DNA of 64,000 bases from Candidatus Melainabacteria bacterium (GCA_003258725.1 QHMG01000004.1:372001-436000); one strand, 5' to 3'. Numbered from the stretch's first letter, positions 27,232 through 36,663 are shown. A program made the numbers and translations. The notes: generated by a model from the letters alone, not told the origin.

Positions 27232-27939
27232 CTATTGCGTTACGTCTAATAAATTTCCTGAAGTTTTAACGATATTTGTCTTAATTTGAGTTTCTTCAAA
27301 TTGATTTACATCGTGCGAAATTTTTGCGTGAATATCGTTTGCTTTGTTAATGTAGTTCGTTAATTTTTCATAACGTCCTGTAAGTCCGCCAAAAGGTATC
27401 CTTAAGCTGATTAATTCATCAACACTTCTATTTATATCAGAAAGTTTTGATAATGATTCTCTTAAATTAAAAGTGAAATTTAATCTTTTTGAAAGTGTTG
27501 CAAAAATGTATTTTGAAATAAAATACGAAATTTTTTCTTTAATTGTCTTACCATTTTTCGGTTTTTTGCGCCGAAGTAATGCAGAAACAATAGTTGTAAA
27601 TTTTGACATTGCTCCGATATCAAAATACCTGTCATTCAAGTGTTCAAGCTCTTTTTCAATCGCTTTTTTCTTTTCTTTCAACAGTTCTGCTCTTGATTGG
27701 TCGTCAATGTTTAGGGCTGAAACAATTTCTTCGTCAATAATCATCAAGTCCTCTTCTAAGTTGTTTATTTTATACTCAAGTTTTAACATTTCATCATCAA
27801 GTTTCAGATATGCTCTATCTTCAAGCATAGCAGAATCATACCCATCTATTGCAAATGGGCTTGTAGCACGCTTTAACCTTTCATCAGAGCTGAAAGGATT
27901 ATTATTATTTTCATTTCCTCGTTTTAAACTTCTCTCCAT
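27232..27939 (-). CDS. Hypothetical coiled-coil protein, 235 residues
   Basis: A polar N-terminus (RGNENNNNPFSSDERLKRA) is followed by a helical coiled coil at about 45-100, a basic patch (RRKKPKNGKTIKEK) and a second helical region to the end. There is no signal peptide, membrane helix or enzyme motif. A CATAAT lies six bases before the ATG and no ribosome site is seen, so the mRNA may be leaderless. I do not recognise it. Confidence 0.7.
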   Translation of the reverse strand: MERSLKRGNENNNNPFSSDERLKRATSPFAIDGYDSAMLEDRAYLKLDDEMLKLEYKINNLEEDLMIIDEEIVSALNIDDQSRAELLKEKKKAIEKELEHLNDRYFDIGAMSKFTTIVSALLRRKKPKNGKTIKEKISYFISKYIFATLSKRLNFTFNLRESLSKLSDINRSVDELISLRIPFGGLTGRYEKLTNYINKANDIHAKISHDVNQFEETQIKTNIVKTSGNLLDVTQ

Positions 27940-27994
27940 ACTTTAATTATGTATGATTTTGAGAAAATTTATACCTTCATTAAGAGGATATTTT

Positions 27995-29194
27995 CTAATG
28001 TTTTAAATTTTTTAAAGCCAATAATTCATCTTGATATGGTGAAATTGTATTCAATTTCTCAATGATTGGCGGAATTTTTTCAATTACGTAATCAATTTCT
28101 TCTTCTTTTGTAAATCTGCTCAAAGAGAAACGAATACTGCCATGTAAGGCTGTAAATGGAATGCCCATTGCTCTTAAAACATGGCTTGGTTCTAATGAAC
28201 CTGATGTGCAAGCACTACCTGAACTTGCGCAAATTCCTATATCTGCCAAATGAAGTAAAATCAATTCACCCTCAATGTATTGAAAACCAATGTTTGTAGT
28301 GTTTGGAACTCTGTTTGTTAATGATGTGTTCAAGCGAGCGTTGTAAACATTTTTGATAATACCTGTTTCTAACTTGTCTCTCAAGCGTTTAACTTCGTGT
28401 AATTCAATGTCTAAGCTATCTTGAGCAAGTTCTGCCGCTTTACCGACCCCAACGATGTAAGGAACATTTTCTGTACCTGCACGTCTGCCTCGTTCTTGGT
28501 GTCCACCGATAATTAATGGCGACATTACAGTACCAGATTTTACGTATAAAACACCAACGCCTTTTGGTGCATGGAACTTGTGACCTGAAACACCAAGCAT
28601 ATCAATTTTTGTATCTTTTACATTAATATTAATTTTACCTGCAACCTGTACTGCATCAACATATACAAGAGTATGTGGGTTCTTTTCTTTTATCATTTCG
28701 GCAATTTTTTCAACAGGGAAAATGATACCTGTTTCATTGTTTGCCCACATAATTGAGACTAATGCTGTTTCGTCGGTAATTTTATCTAATAATTCAGTTA
28801 TATTTAATTCACCGTTTGAATCAACACCGATGTAGTCAGCCTTGTAACCTTGTTTTTCAAAATAGTGGTAAGTATTTAATACACAAGGGTGTTCAACAGC
28901 TGTTGTAATAATGTGTCTTTTTGTTTTGTTATTTGATAATGCACTTTTTATGGCTGTATTTGCACTTTCTGAACCGCAAGACGTAAATATAATTTCTTTT
29001 TCACTTGCTGCACCTAAAAATTCTTGCACTTGTTTACGTGCTGTTTGAATTGCTTTTGCTGGTCTTGTTGCAAAGTCATACATGCTTGAAGGGTTTGCAT
29101 ATTCTTCTTTTAAGTATGGAAGCATTTCTTCCAAAACTCTTTCATCTACGCAAGTTGTTGCGTTGTTATCTAAATAAATTATTTTGTTTGTCAT
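27995..29194 (-). CDS. nifS: Cysteine desulfurase, NifS/IscS type
   Basis: A PLP enzyme that takes sulfur from cysteine for Fe-S cluster assembly. The 399-residue protein has YLDNNATT, TSCGSESANTAI, the PLP Lys in GVSGHKFHAPKGVGVLY, the GRRAGTENVP loop and the catalytic Cys in CASSGSACTSGS. It starts two bases after nifU ends, so the two are co-transcribed and the pair is a NIF-type assembly system. Confidence 0.94.
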   Translation of the reverse strand: MTNKIIYLDNNATTCVDERVLEEMLPYLKEEYANPSSMYDFATRPAKAIQTARKQVQEFLGAASEKEIIFTSCGSESANTAIKSALSNNKTKRHIITTAVEHPCVLNTYHYFEKQGYKADYIGVDSNGELNITELLDKITDETALVSIMWANNETGIIFPVEKIAEMIKEKNPHTLVYVDAVQVAGKININVKDTKIDMLGVSGHKFHAPKGVGVLYVKSGTVMSPLIIGGHQERGRRAGTENVPYIVGVGKAAELAQDSLDIELHEVKRLRDKLETGIIKNVYNARLNTSLTNRVPNTTNIGFQYIEGELILLHLADIGICASSGSACTSGSLEPSHVLRAMGIPFTALHGSIRFSLSRFTKEEEIDYVIEKIPPIIEKLNTISPYQDELLALKNLKH

Positions 29195-29196
29195 TA

Positions 29197-30015
29197 CTAT
29201 TGAACCTCTATAACATCTATTTTACTAGAAACGGTTTCCCTAAGTGTTTGTTCTACAAAAATTTTTAATGTCATGTGAGAATTTTTGCAACCAGAGCATC
29301 TACCTCTAAGTTTGACATAAACCTTGTTGTCTTCAATATCAATAAGTTCGATATCTCCACCATCTTTTTGTAGCTCTGGAGAAATTTGGTTTTCAATTAC
29401 ACTATTAATTTTTAAAATCTTTTGAGTTTGAGTTAATTTGGGTTTATCTGCATCTTTCTTTGCCCAATATGAGTCAAGAATAGCTTTAATTGCAGATTTA
29501 CAACGACCGCAAGCGCCTCCAGCCTTTGTGTAATTGGTAACATCTTCAACTGTTTTTAAGTTATTTGTTTCAATTGCTTCTAAAATTTGGTTTTCAGTTA
29601 CGTTGAAACATTGGCAAACTACTTTTTCATCTAAAGGAATTGTGATTTCTTCATCGAAGTAATTTTTCAAAGCATCTTCCAATGCTTCGTGCCCCATTAC
29701 AGAACAGTGCATTTTTTCTGGTGGAAGTCCGCCAAGTTGATCAGCGATGTCTTTGTTTGTAATCTTTTTAACTTCATCAACAGGTTTACCGATAATCATT
29801 TCAGTTAAAATGCTTGAACTTGCAACGGCAGAACCGCAACCAAAAGTTTGGAATTTTGCGTCTGTAACAATGCCGTTTTCTATTTTTAAATATAATTTTA
29901 ATGAATCACCACAAGCTAAAGAACCAGCTTCACCAATAGCATCAGGGTTGTCGATTTTGCCTACGTTTCTTGGATTTCTATAATGATCCATAACCTTTTC
30001 TGAATAATCCCACAT
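29197..30015 (-). CDS. nifU: Fe-S scaffold NifU, three-domain form
   Basis: The 272-residue protein has all three NifU parts: an IscU-like scaffold (about 1-125; CGDS, TFGCGSA and EKMHCSVMG carry the ligand cysteines), a central BFD-like [2Fe-2S] domain (VCQCFNVTE and GACGRCKSAI) and the C-terminal Nfu domain with RGRCSGCKNS. Full NifU is typical of nitrogen fixers and of several anaerobes that use NIF as their only Fe-S system. No nitrogenase gene is near, so housekeeping use is likely. AAGGA precedes the ATG. Confidence 0.95.
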   Translation of the reverse strand: MWDYSEKVMDHYRNPRNVGKIDNPDAIGEAGSLACGDSLKLYLKIENGIVTDAKFQTFGCGSAVASSSILTEMIIGKPVDEVKKITNKDIADQLGGLPPEKMHCSVMGHEALEDALKNYFDEEITIPLDEKVVCQCFNVTENQILEAIETNNLKTVEDVTNYTKAGGACGRCKSAIKAILDSYWAKKDADKPKLTQTQKILKINSVIENQISPELQKDGGDIELIDIEDNKVYVKLRGRCSGCKNSHMTLKIFVEQTLRETVSSKIDVIEVQ

Positions 30016-30138
30016 AATATATTCCTTAAATATTCTATACTAACTTTTACAATATCATTTTATATCAAAAAAAACACAATTGCCGATATTATTAATATTT
30101 ATTTTATAAAATATATACGAGAAAGATAATGGGAAGGT

Positions 30139-30167
30139 TTGAATTTTCTAAAAATTTGTGACATAAT
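30139..30167 (+). promoter_or_regulatory. Promoter of the GT4 gene, near-leaderless
   Basis: TTGAAT (30139-30144), 17 bp, CATAAT (30162-30167), nine bases, then the ATG at 30177. The leader would be about three bases and no ribosome site is present. Confidence 0.6.
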
Positions 30168-30176
30168 TATTAGATT

Positions 30177-31382
30177 ATGAATATTCTTTTTTTGCATAGA
30201 AATTTTCCTGCCCAATTCAGGCATATAGCGCCAGAGTTAGCTAAAGATGAAAATAACAAAGTTGTTTTTGTAACAAACAATAGCACTTTGAATTTACCCA
30301 ACATAATTAAAGTGCAATATAAGTTGAAGCGTGAAATTCCTAAAAATTGTCATAGGTATTTAAGGTTTGTAGAGGAATCCTTAATTCATGCCCAAGCAAC
30401 AGCGGAAGCTGTTATAAAGCTGAAAAATCAAGGTTTTAAACCTGATTTGATATACGGTCACACTTGGGGGCAAACAATGTTTATGAAGGATATTTTCCCA
30501 GATGTACCTTTGTTATGCTATTTTGAGTGGTTTTACAATGCTAAAGGTGGAGATGTTGGGTTTGACGGTAAAGAATCAAACATTGACGATTTAGCTAAAT
30601 TGAGAACTAAAAATTCTCATCTTTTAATTGATTTATATTCTTGTGATGCGGGAATTTGTCCGACAAAATTTCAAAAGAAACAATTTCCAAATGAATTTCA
30701 ATCTAAAATAAAAGTTCTTCATGACGGTGTAGATACTGATTTTTGTTCACCAAAAGAGAATACAAAATTTGTTATAAAAGATAAAAATTTAACTTTAACA
30801 AAAAATGATGAAGTTGTTACTTATGCAACAAGAGGAATGGAAGAATATAGAGGTTTTCCTCAATTTATGGAAGCAATTTCAATTCTTCAAAAAAAACGTC
30901 CAAATATGCAGGTTATAATTGGTGGCGAGGATAGAGTTTGTTATGGACCTCAAGTTGTTGGAACAACATATAAAAAACTTATGTTAGAAAAACTTGATTT
31001 GGATTTATCAAGAATTCATTTTGTTGGAAGTTTGCCATTCAATGAATATATTGACTTACTAAGAATATCTTCTGCTCATGTTTATGCTACATATCCATTT
31101 GTTTGTTCTTGGTCATTGTTAGATGCAATGTCTTGCGCTTGTCCAATTGTTGCGTCAAATACCGAGCCAGTAACAGAATTTATGGAAAATAACCAAACGG
31201 GAGTATTATTTGATTTTTTCAATGTAAACGAAGAAGTTGAAAAAATAGAATATGCATTGGACAACAAAGGTATAATGCGAGAATACGGAGATAATGCACG
31301 ACAAGTTATTCTTGACAATTATCAATTGAAAGAACTTTTGCCTAAACATCTTGAATACATAAAATCTTTTATTTCAATGTAA
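30177..31382 (+). CDS. Glycosyltransferase family 4
   Basis: A 401-residue GT-B enzyme that transfers sugar from a nucleotide donor. The N-terminal half begins MNILFLHRNFPAQFRHIAPEL; the C-terminal half has VTYATRGMEEYRGFPQFMEA, IIGGEDR, HFVGSLPFNEYIDLLRISSAHVYATYPFVCSWSLLDAMSCACPIVASNTEPVTEF, which is the GT4 nucleotide-sugar site with its acidic region slightly altered. It ends six bases from hlyD on the other strand. It probably works on a surface polysaccharide. Confidence 0.88.
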   Translation: MNILFLHRNFPAQFRHIAPELAKDENNKVVFVTNNSTLNLPNIIKVQYKLKREIPKNCHRYLRFVEESLIHAQATAEAVIKLKNQGFKPDLIYGHTWGQTMFMKDIFPDVPLLCYFEWFYNAKGGDVGFDGKESNIDDLAKLRTKNSHLLIDLYSCDAGICPTKFQKKQFPNEFQSKIKVLHDGVDTDFCSPKENTKFVIKDKNLTLTKNDEVVTYATRGMEEYRGFPQFMEAISILQKKRPNMQVIIGGEDRVCYGPQVVGTTYKKLMLEKLDLDLSRIHFVGSLPFNEYIDLLRISSAHVYATYPFVCSWSLLDAMSCACPIVASNTEPVTEFMENNQTGVLFDFFNVNEEVEKIEYALDNKGIMREYGDNARQVILDNYQLKELLPKHLEYIKSFISM

Positions 31383-31388
31383 TCGCTT

Positions 31389-32435
31389 TTATCTTACTTT
31401 TATGCTTTCATCCATGTATTTTATTAATGGGTAGATGAAGAATTCAATAATTCGACGTTTTCCGATTTTAATTTCGTTTGTTGTTGTCATACCAAATTTT
31501 ATTGATTGTTCTTTGCCTTCCACTAAAAGAGTTGTATTTTGTGGTTCTATGTAAACTTCATAGACAGGACCGAGTTTTTCATCTTCAATGCTGTTTGGTG
31601 ATACAAGCGTTACTTTTCCATTCAAAATGCCATATTTTTGGAAGTTATATGTGTCAACTTTAATTGAAACGGGCATGTTTGCTTCAATAAAACCAACATC
31701 TTGGTTTAAAACTTTAGCTTTTACGACCATTTTTGCACTTTTAGGAACAATAGTCATAATTTTTTCCGCTGGCGTAACAACTCCTCCAATTGTATGTATA
31801 AGCACCTTATTAACATAGCCGTCAATTGGCGAGGTTAATATTTGCGTTTGTTTTTCAAGTTGAATTCGTTTATTTCTCACTTGAGAAAGCGATGCGTTAA
31901 GCGAGTTGATTTCGTGTGTTAATTCTGTTGCTTGAGTTGCAACTTCGTCATATCTTGCTTGTGGAATAATGTCTTTAACTGAATTTAATCTGTTTTGAGA
32001 ATCTCTAGCAACTGCTAATTTTGCTCTGTCAGAGGCAATTTGTTCTGCAATTCTAGCTTCATCTTCACGTAAATTGTTTAGTTCTAATTCCGGTTCATGT
32101 TCTGCTGGCGAAATAATTGCAACGGTTTGTCCTTTTGAAACGTAATCGCCTTCATCAACTCTGATTTCAGAAACTACACCCTTTTCTAACGGTTGAATAA
32201 TTTTTTCTTCTCCGTTAGGGATAATTATACCTCTTGCTGTTACTACAATGTCGACTTTTCCAAAATACATCCATAAGCCAGCAATAATAATGAAGATTAT
32301 GATTAACCAGAAAATGGTATTTCCAATTGGGTTTAAAGGTCTTTCTTCAATTTCAGACAAAAGAGGTCTAAATTCGTGTGCATCTTCGTCTGATTTTGGT
32401 AATATTAAATTCTTAATTTTATCTAAAATGTTCAT
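31389..32435 (-). CDS. HlyD-family periplasmic adaptor of a type I secretion system
   Basis: A 348-residue membrane-fusion protein with one N-terminal transmembrane helix (about 37-57), a lipoyl half (GEEKIIQPLEKGVVSEIRVDEGDYVSKGQ), a coiled-coil hairpin (about 120-195), the second lipoyl half (QTQILTSPIDGYVNKVLI) and a beta-barrel end. It links the ABC transporter to TolC. It is the third gene of the tolC-ABC-hlyD run, seven bases after the ABC gene. Confidence 0.92.
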   Translation of the reverse strand: MNILDKIKNLILPKSDEDAHEFRPLLSEIEERPLNPIGNTIFWLIIIFIIIAGLWMYFGKVDIVVTARGIIIPNGEEKIIQPLEKGVVSEIRVDEGDYVSKGQTVAIISPAEHEPELELNNLREDEARIAEQIASDRAKLAVARDSQNRLNSVKDIIPQARYDEVATQATELTHEINSLNASLSQVRNKRIQLEKQTQILTSPIDGYVNKVLIHTIGGVVTPAEKIMTIVPKSAKMVVKAKVLNQDVGFIEANMPVSIKVDTYNFQKYGILNGKVTLVSPNSIEDEKLGPVYEVYIEPQNTTLLVEGKEQSIKFGMTTTNEIKIGKRRIIEFFIYPLIKYMDESIKVR

Positions 32436-32442
32436 TTTTATC

Positions 32443-34569
32443 CTAACCTGCTTGTGCTAAATATAATTTTTTATAATAACTATCTTTTTGTAATAAATCC
32501 TCGTGAGTTCCAATTTCTACGATTTGACCGTTATCAAAGCATACAATTAAATCGCAGTCTTTAATTGTAGAAAGTCTATGTGCAATAACAATTGTGGTTC
32601 TACCTTTTGAAATCATTACCATATTATCTTTAATAATTTTTTCTGATTCGTAATCTAGAGCTGAGGTTGCTTCATCGAAGATTAAGATTTTAGGGTTTGA
32701 AATTAAGGCTCTAGCTATTGCAATGCGTTGCTTTTGTCCGCCGGAAAGGCTTGAACCACGTTCTCCAACTTCGGTGTCGTACCCTTTTGGAAGTTTTGAA
32801 ATAAATTCGTGTGCGCCTGCAATTTTTGCAGCTTGAATAATTCCTTCCATTGGAACATTTGGTCTAGGTAGTGAAATGTTGTCCTTTATAGTTCCTGAAA
32901 ATAAATAATTTTCTTGTAAAACTATACCAATATTAGTTCTTAACCATACTGGGTTAATGTTCCTTATATCAATACCGTCAATATATATTGTTCCTTGAGT
33001 TGCGTAGTATAAACGTTGAATAAGTTTGGCAATCGTAGATTTTCCGCTACCGCTTCTGCCAACAAAGCCTATTTTTTGACCGGCTTTGATGTCTAAATTA
33101 ATATCATTTAAAACATAAGGCGCTTCTACATTATACTTAAATGACAGATGCTCAACTTTTATGTCACCGTTAACGTGACTTAATGTTATTGCACTTTTTG
33201 ATTGTAATTCAATTGGGCTGTTTAAAATATCGCCGATTCTATCAACGGCTAAAAGGGTTTGTTGAAATTCATTCCATAATCCAACTAAACGAAGCATTGG
33301 TGCGCTAAATTGTCCGGAAAACATTTGAAACGCAATTAATTGACCTATTGTAAGTTTGTTGTCGATAACAAGCATTACACCTACGTACAAAATGGCGATG
33401 GTCATACCTTTTTGTAAAAATCCACAAATTGAACCTGTAAAATTACCGATAATTGCAAGGTTAAAACTAGATTTTAAGTACTTGCCTAGTTTGTCTTCCC
33501 ACTTTTTGAACATTGAACCTTCAATTGCAAGAGATTTAACAGTTTGAACCCCAGTAATGGATTCAACTAAGTATGAGTTAGAATGTGCACCCATTTGGAA
33601 TTTTTCTTCTAATCGTTCTCTTAATTCTGGGGTAATTGTCACATATATAATAGCAATTATTGCTAAAAATCCTAGCGAAATAAAGGTTAATTTTGGGCTA
33701 TAAACAAACATAATTGCCAAAAATACAAGAGAGAAAAACGCATCAATAAGTACTGAAACAGACTTGTCAGTAATAAATTCTCTAATTCTATCTAACTCCC
33801 TTACTCTTGCGGCAATATTACCAACTTGTCTTGTTTCAAAGTATGTGTAATAAAGTTGGAACAAGTGTTTGAAAAGTTTTGCGCCTAATTTTGCATCAAT
33901 TTTGTTGGTTGTGTGGATAAAAATGTAATTTCTTGATAAGTTCAATAATAATTCAAAAATTGCAACAACAACGAAGGCGAAGGCTAAAACGTCAAGTGTT
34001 GAAATAGTTCTGTTTACAAGAACTTTATCTAAAATTACCTGAGTGAATAATGGAGTTACAAGTCCGAATAATTGGATTACAAATGAACCTAAAAGAACTT
34101 GGGCGATAATCTTTTTGTACTTGTAAATTTCATTAAAAAACCACTTAAAACCGAATTTTACATCAGTAACGTTTGCTTTGTGGCTCAAAACTAATACAAA
34201 ATCTTTTATTTCTTCTTGAAATTCATCAATAATGTGAACTTCTGGTTGGTTAGAAAGTGGTTTTAGTGTTAGAACTTTGTTTTCTTCGTGTTTTATGCCT
34301 AAAATTACAAGGTAATCCTCGTTTTTTAATTGGACAATTGCAGGAAGCGGGTAATTTTTGGGAAAATCTTTTATTTTTAAATTTTTCTTTAATTTAACCT
34401 TAAATCCTTTATTTTTTGCAATTCTGATTAATTCTTCTGGTGTAATATCAACGCTTGAGATTGCGTATTCACGAACGATTGAACGCATATCAATATCGAC
34501 ATTGTTCATTCTTGCAATAATTTCTAGTGATACTAAACCTGTATTTACATTTTCTTGTCTTGCTTCCAT
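32443..34569 (-). CDS. Type I secretion ABC transporter with degenerate C39 domain (HlyB type)
   Basis: A 708-residue fused transporter. The N-terminal 130 residues have the C39 peptidase fold pattern, but where a bacteriocin exporter has DCGL this protein has NTGLVSLEII, so the catalytic Cys is missing; HlyB-like transporters carry such inactive C39-like domains. Six membrane helices follow (about 150-420), then an ATPase with GRSGSGKSTIAKL, the LSGGQKQRIAIARAL signature and ILIFDEATSALD. It probably secretes an unprocessed protein with a C-terminal signal. Confidence 0.92.
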   Translation of the reverse strand: MEARQENVNTGLVSLEIIARMNNVDIDMRSIVREYAISSVDITPEELIRIAKNKGFKVKLKKNLKIKDFPKNYPLPAIVQLKNEDYLVILGIKHEENKVLTLKPLSNQPEVHIIDEFQEEIKDFVLVLSHKANVTDVKFGFKWFFNEIYKYKKIIAQVLLGSFVIQLFGLVTPLFTQVILDKVLVNRTISTLDVLAFAFVVVAIFELLLNLSRNYIFIHTTNKIDAKLGAKLFKHLFQLYYTYFETRQVGNIAARVRELDRIREFITDKSVSVLIDAFFSLVFLAIMFVYSPKLTFISLGFLAIIAIIYVTITPELRERLEEKFQMGAHSNSYLVESITGVQTVKSLAIEGSMFKKWEDKLGKYLKSSFNLAIIGNFTGSICGFLQKGMTIAILYVGVMLVIDNKLTIGQLIAFQMFSGQFSAPMLRLVGLWNEFQQTLLAVDRIGDILNSPIELQSKSAITLSHVNGDIKVEHLSFKYNVEAPYVLNDINLDIKAGQKIGFVGRSGSGKSTIAKLIQRLYYATQGTIYIDGIDIRNINPVWLRTNIGIVLQENYLFSGTIKDNISLPRPNVPMEGIIQAAKIAGAHEFISKLPKGYDTEVGERGSSLSGGQKQRIAIARALISNPKILIFDEATSALDYESEKIIKDNMVMISKGRTTIVIAHRLSTIKDCDLIVCFDNGQIVEIGTHEDLLQKDSYYKKLYLAQAG

Positions 34570-34572
34570 TGT

Positions 34573-35943
34573 CTAATCCTTGTAGTCTGTAAGAATTTGT
34601 ATACCTCTTTTTATTGAGGTTGCAGTAATTTTATTTTTTTCTAATTCAATTTCTTGTTGCAAAAGTTCAATTTTGGTGTCGTTTAAGTCCATAGGTGAAA
34701 TTATTTTTTTAGCAACAAGCCTTTGATTTGATTTTTCTTTACTCTTTAAAGAATTTAAAGAGTTTGTATTTATTGATATTTGTTCATCAAGATAAATTAA
34801 ATTAGAGCGCATTGTTGCAAGTCGTGTTGCAAAGGTTGCGATTTCTTTGTCTCTTTGAACATTTAATTGTTGTAATTCCAAATTTGTTTTTTGAATGTTT
34901 GCCCTATTCTTCATGCCGTCAAAAAGCATCATGTTAGCAGATGCCCCAACTGTAAAGTTTGAAGGACCAATATCCTTGTAGTTATCCCCATAATTTTTAG
35001 GGTCTGAACCGTAAAAATAATATCTTGAGTAGGCATTAATTTTTGGATAATTCATTCTTTTTGCAACGTAAAGTTGATATTCTTTTTGTTTAATTAATTT
35101 TTCATTTTTCTTCCAAATAGCAGTTTTTGTGTAATCGTGGAATGAATTTACATCAAAATCTGATTTTTTTATGTTGGCAAATTTTAATTTTTTTGCATTG
35201 TAAGTTTCACCAGTGTAAAACTCTAGCCAATTAAGAGATTCCGCCATAATGGAATTAAGCTCTGAAATTTGAGATTTTATCTTATTTACTTTTATTTCTT
35301 CATCATCAAGTTCTATTTTTGAAATTTCTTTTGCTTCAAATAAGCGCTTTTTTAGAGTTAAATTATCTTCTTCCAGCGCCAACATTTTTGTATATAAATC
35401 AAGTTGTTTTTGGTAAAGAAGTAGTTTTGAATAAGTATCTAGAACATTTAAACAAAGTTCTTGTAGCTTTTCTTGATGTTCATATTCTTTTGCACCAACT
35501 TCTTCTTTAGAGGCTTTTAGGGTTCCGCCTCTAACTCCGAAATCAAAAATGTTGTAAGTTAAAGTTACGCCCATAACTGATTGAAAGCGTGTATATGGAT
35601 TAATGAAATTGTCACCAATAGACGCAACAGAAGATGTAGCAAGGTCTTTAAAGTTTTTTGTGTATTCTTGTCCTATAGATACGCCTAATTTAGGAAAGTA
35701 TTCAGAACGGGCAGAACGAATTTCTTGTTTTGCTATTAAGGTATTAAAATCTGCAATTTTAAGGTCGTAAGAATGCTCTTGAGCCTTTGACAAAATATCT
35801 TCAAACTCAAGATTTTCAGTTAATCTTTTTTCAATTTTATTATCAATACTTTCTGTATTTGTTTTTTCAACAATTGCATACACCGGTTGTGTCAATGCAA
35901 ATACACCTACCCACAAAACAAAAAGTGTTATTATTTTTTTCAT
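34573..35943 (-). CDS. TolC-family outer membrane efflux protein
   Basis: A 456-residue protein with a signal peptide (MKKIITLFVLWVGVFALTQPVYA) and two outer-membrane efflux repeats, each with long helices (about 50-230 and 260-450) and YNIFDFGVRGGTLKAS and MLFDGMKNRANIQKT as the family signatures. It is the exit duct of the type I system and the first gene of the operon. Upstream on minus, TTGAAA, 17 bp and ATAAAT end six bases before the ATG, a weak further case of a leaderless start. Confidence 0.92.
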   Translation of the reverse strand: MKKIITLFVLWVGVFALTQPVYAIVEKTNTESIDNKIEKRLTENLEFEDILSKAQEHSYDLKIADFNTLIAKQEIRSARSEYFPKLGVSIGQEYTKNFKDLATSSVASIGDNFINPYTRFQSVMGVTLTYNIFDFGVRGGTLKASKEEVGAKEYEHQEKLQELCLNVLDTYSKLLLYQKQLDLYTKMLALEEDNLTLKKRLFEAKEISKIELDDEEIKVNKIKSQISELNSIMAESLNWLEFYTGETYNAKKLKFANIKKSDFDVNSFHDYTKTAIWKKNEKLIKQKEYQLYVAKRMNYPKINAYSRYYFYGSDPKNYGDNYKDIGPSNFTVGASANMMLFDGMKNRANIQKTNLELQQLNVQRDKEIATFATRLATMRSNLIYLDEQISINTNSLNSLKSKEKSNQRLVAKKIISPMDLNDTKIELLQQEIELEKNKITATSIKRGIQILTDYKD

Positions 35944-36052
35944 CTTGCTATTTATTTCTTAAGAAAATTTTATTTCAAATATAGAATAAAATCAACCGAA
36001 AGAGTGGTTGATTTTACTCTATGTAAGGAATTCATAAATAAAACCTTTCGGG

Positions 36053-36096
36053 ATAAGAGTTAGTTGGGTAAAAACCCAACTAGCCCTTATTTTATT
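36053..36096. terminator. Hairpin between tolC and the gene scar
   Basis: AGTTGGGT and ACCCAACT form an eight-pair stem with extra pairing from AAG and CTT outside. The plus side leads into an AT-rich tail. It could end the broken minus-strand gene or be a leftover of a lost plus-strand one. Another small hairpin (AAATCAACC with GGTTGATTT) sits at 35988-36018. Confidence 0.6.
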
Positions 36097-36108
36097 AGTA
36101 TGCTCAAA

Positions 36109-36295
36109 TTATAGAGTTGAACCTGCTGCATAACATTGCATTAAACTTTGAATGTCTGCATTGTTACCAGATTCAATAACTTCCATAGCTGAATCATAGT
36201 TACCGTTGTTATTAAACCGAGCAGCAACGTTTGTTTGAATTGCGTTAATACGAGATGTCATATCAACAGCCTCAGTACCACCTAAATTGTTGATA
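36109..36295 (-). pseudogene. C-terminal remnant of an unknown protein
   Basis: On the minus strand the reading frame ends at a TAA at 36109 and reads, at its end, NADIQSLMQCYAAGSTL. About 60 codons are open back to 36295 with no start of its own, and the frame changes into the opposite-strand remnant there. Codon use is like that of neighbouring genes. It lies upstream of and in the same direction as the type I secretion operon, so it might be the end of a lost secreted substrate, but no family is recognised. Confidence 0.55.
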
Positions 36296-36442
36296 GAACA
36301 AGAACACGATTTCTATAAACAAGTTGCAAAAACTGAATCTTCAAAAGAAACGCCAAATAAAGTTAATAATGTAGCAAATCCAGAAGAAACTGAAGCTAAA
36401 AAAGATTTGGCTACGGCACGTACATTACCACAATTACGTTAA
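36296..36442 (+). pseudogene. C-terminal remnant of a second unknown protein
   Basis: An open frame of 48 codons and a TAA at 36440, reading EQEHDFYKQVAKTESSKE at its start and LATARTLPQLR at its end. It has no start codon with a ribosome site and butts directly against the opposite-strand remnant at 36295/36296, so this is a rearrangement junction. The charged tail gives no family clue. Confidence 0.5.
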
Positions 36443-36490
36443 ACATAAAAATAAAGCGTTCTAGCAAAAGTTATCATATATAAATTAATA

Positions 36491-36631
36491 ATGGCATTTC
36501 TTAATGCACTTGCAAATGGTGAAAGAGATGATAATTTGTTTGGTGAATTAGATTGCAAAATCCCATTCTTAAATGGTGGTTTGTTTGAACGCTAGCACGA
36601 TTACGATTGGGTTAATACGGACTCGCAATGA
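36491..36631 (+). pseudogene. Fragment of a type IIG restriction-modification enzyme (Eco57I class)
   Basis: From the ATG at 36491 the frame reads 34 codons ending KIPFLNGGLFER, then an in-frame TAG at 36593, then HDYDWVNTDSQ and a TGA at 36629. The pattern FLNGGLFE followed shortly by YDW is characteristic of the methyltransferase-endonuclease fusion enzymes of type IIG. The rest of a roughly 1000-residue protein is missing and there is a stop inside the conserved motif, so it is dead. Confidence 0.7.
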
Positions 36632-36659
36632 AAAAAGGCTTCCTTATGGAAGCCTTTTT
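36632..36659. terminator. Terminator downstream of tRNA-Gln
   Basis: AAAAAGGCTTCC and GGAAGCCTTTTT pair around TTAT. Read on the minus strand it lies five bases past the tRNA 3' end with a T run, so it probably ends the tRNA transcript. Confidence 0.85.
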
Positions 36660-36663
36660 AAAT

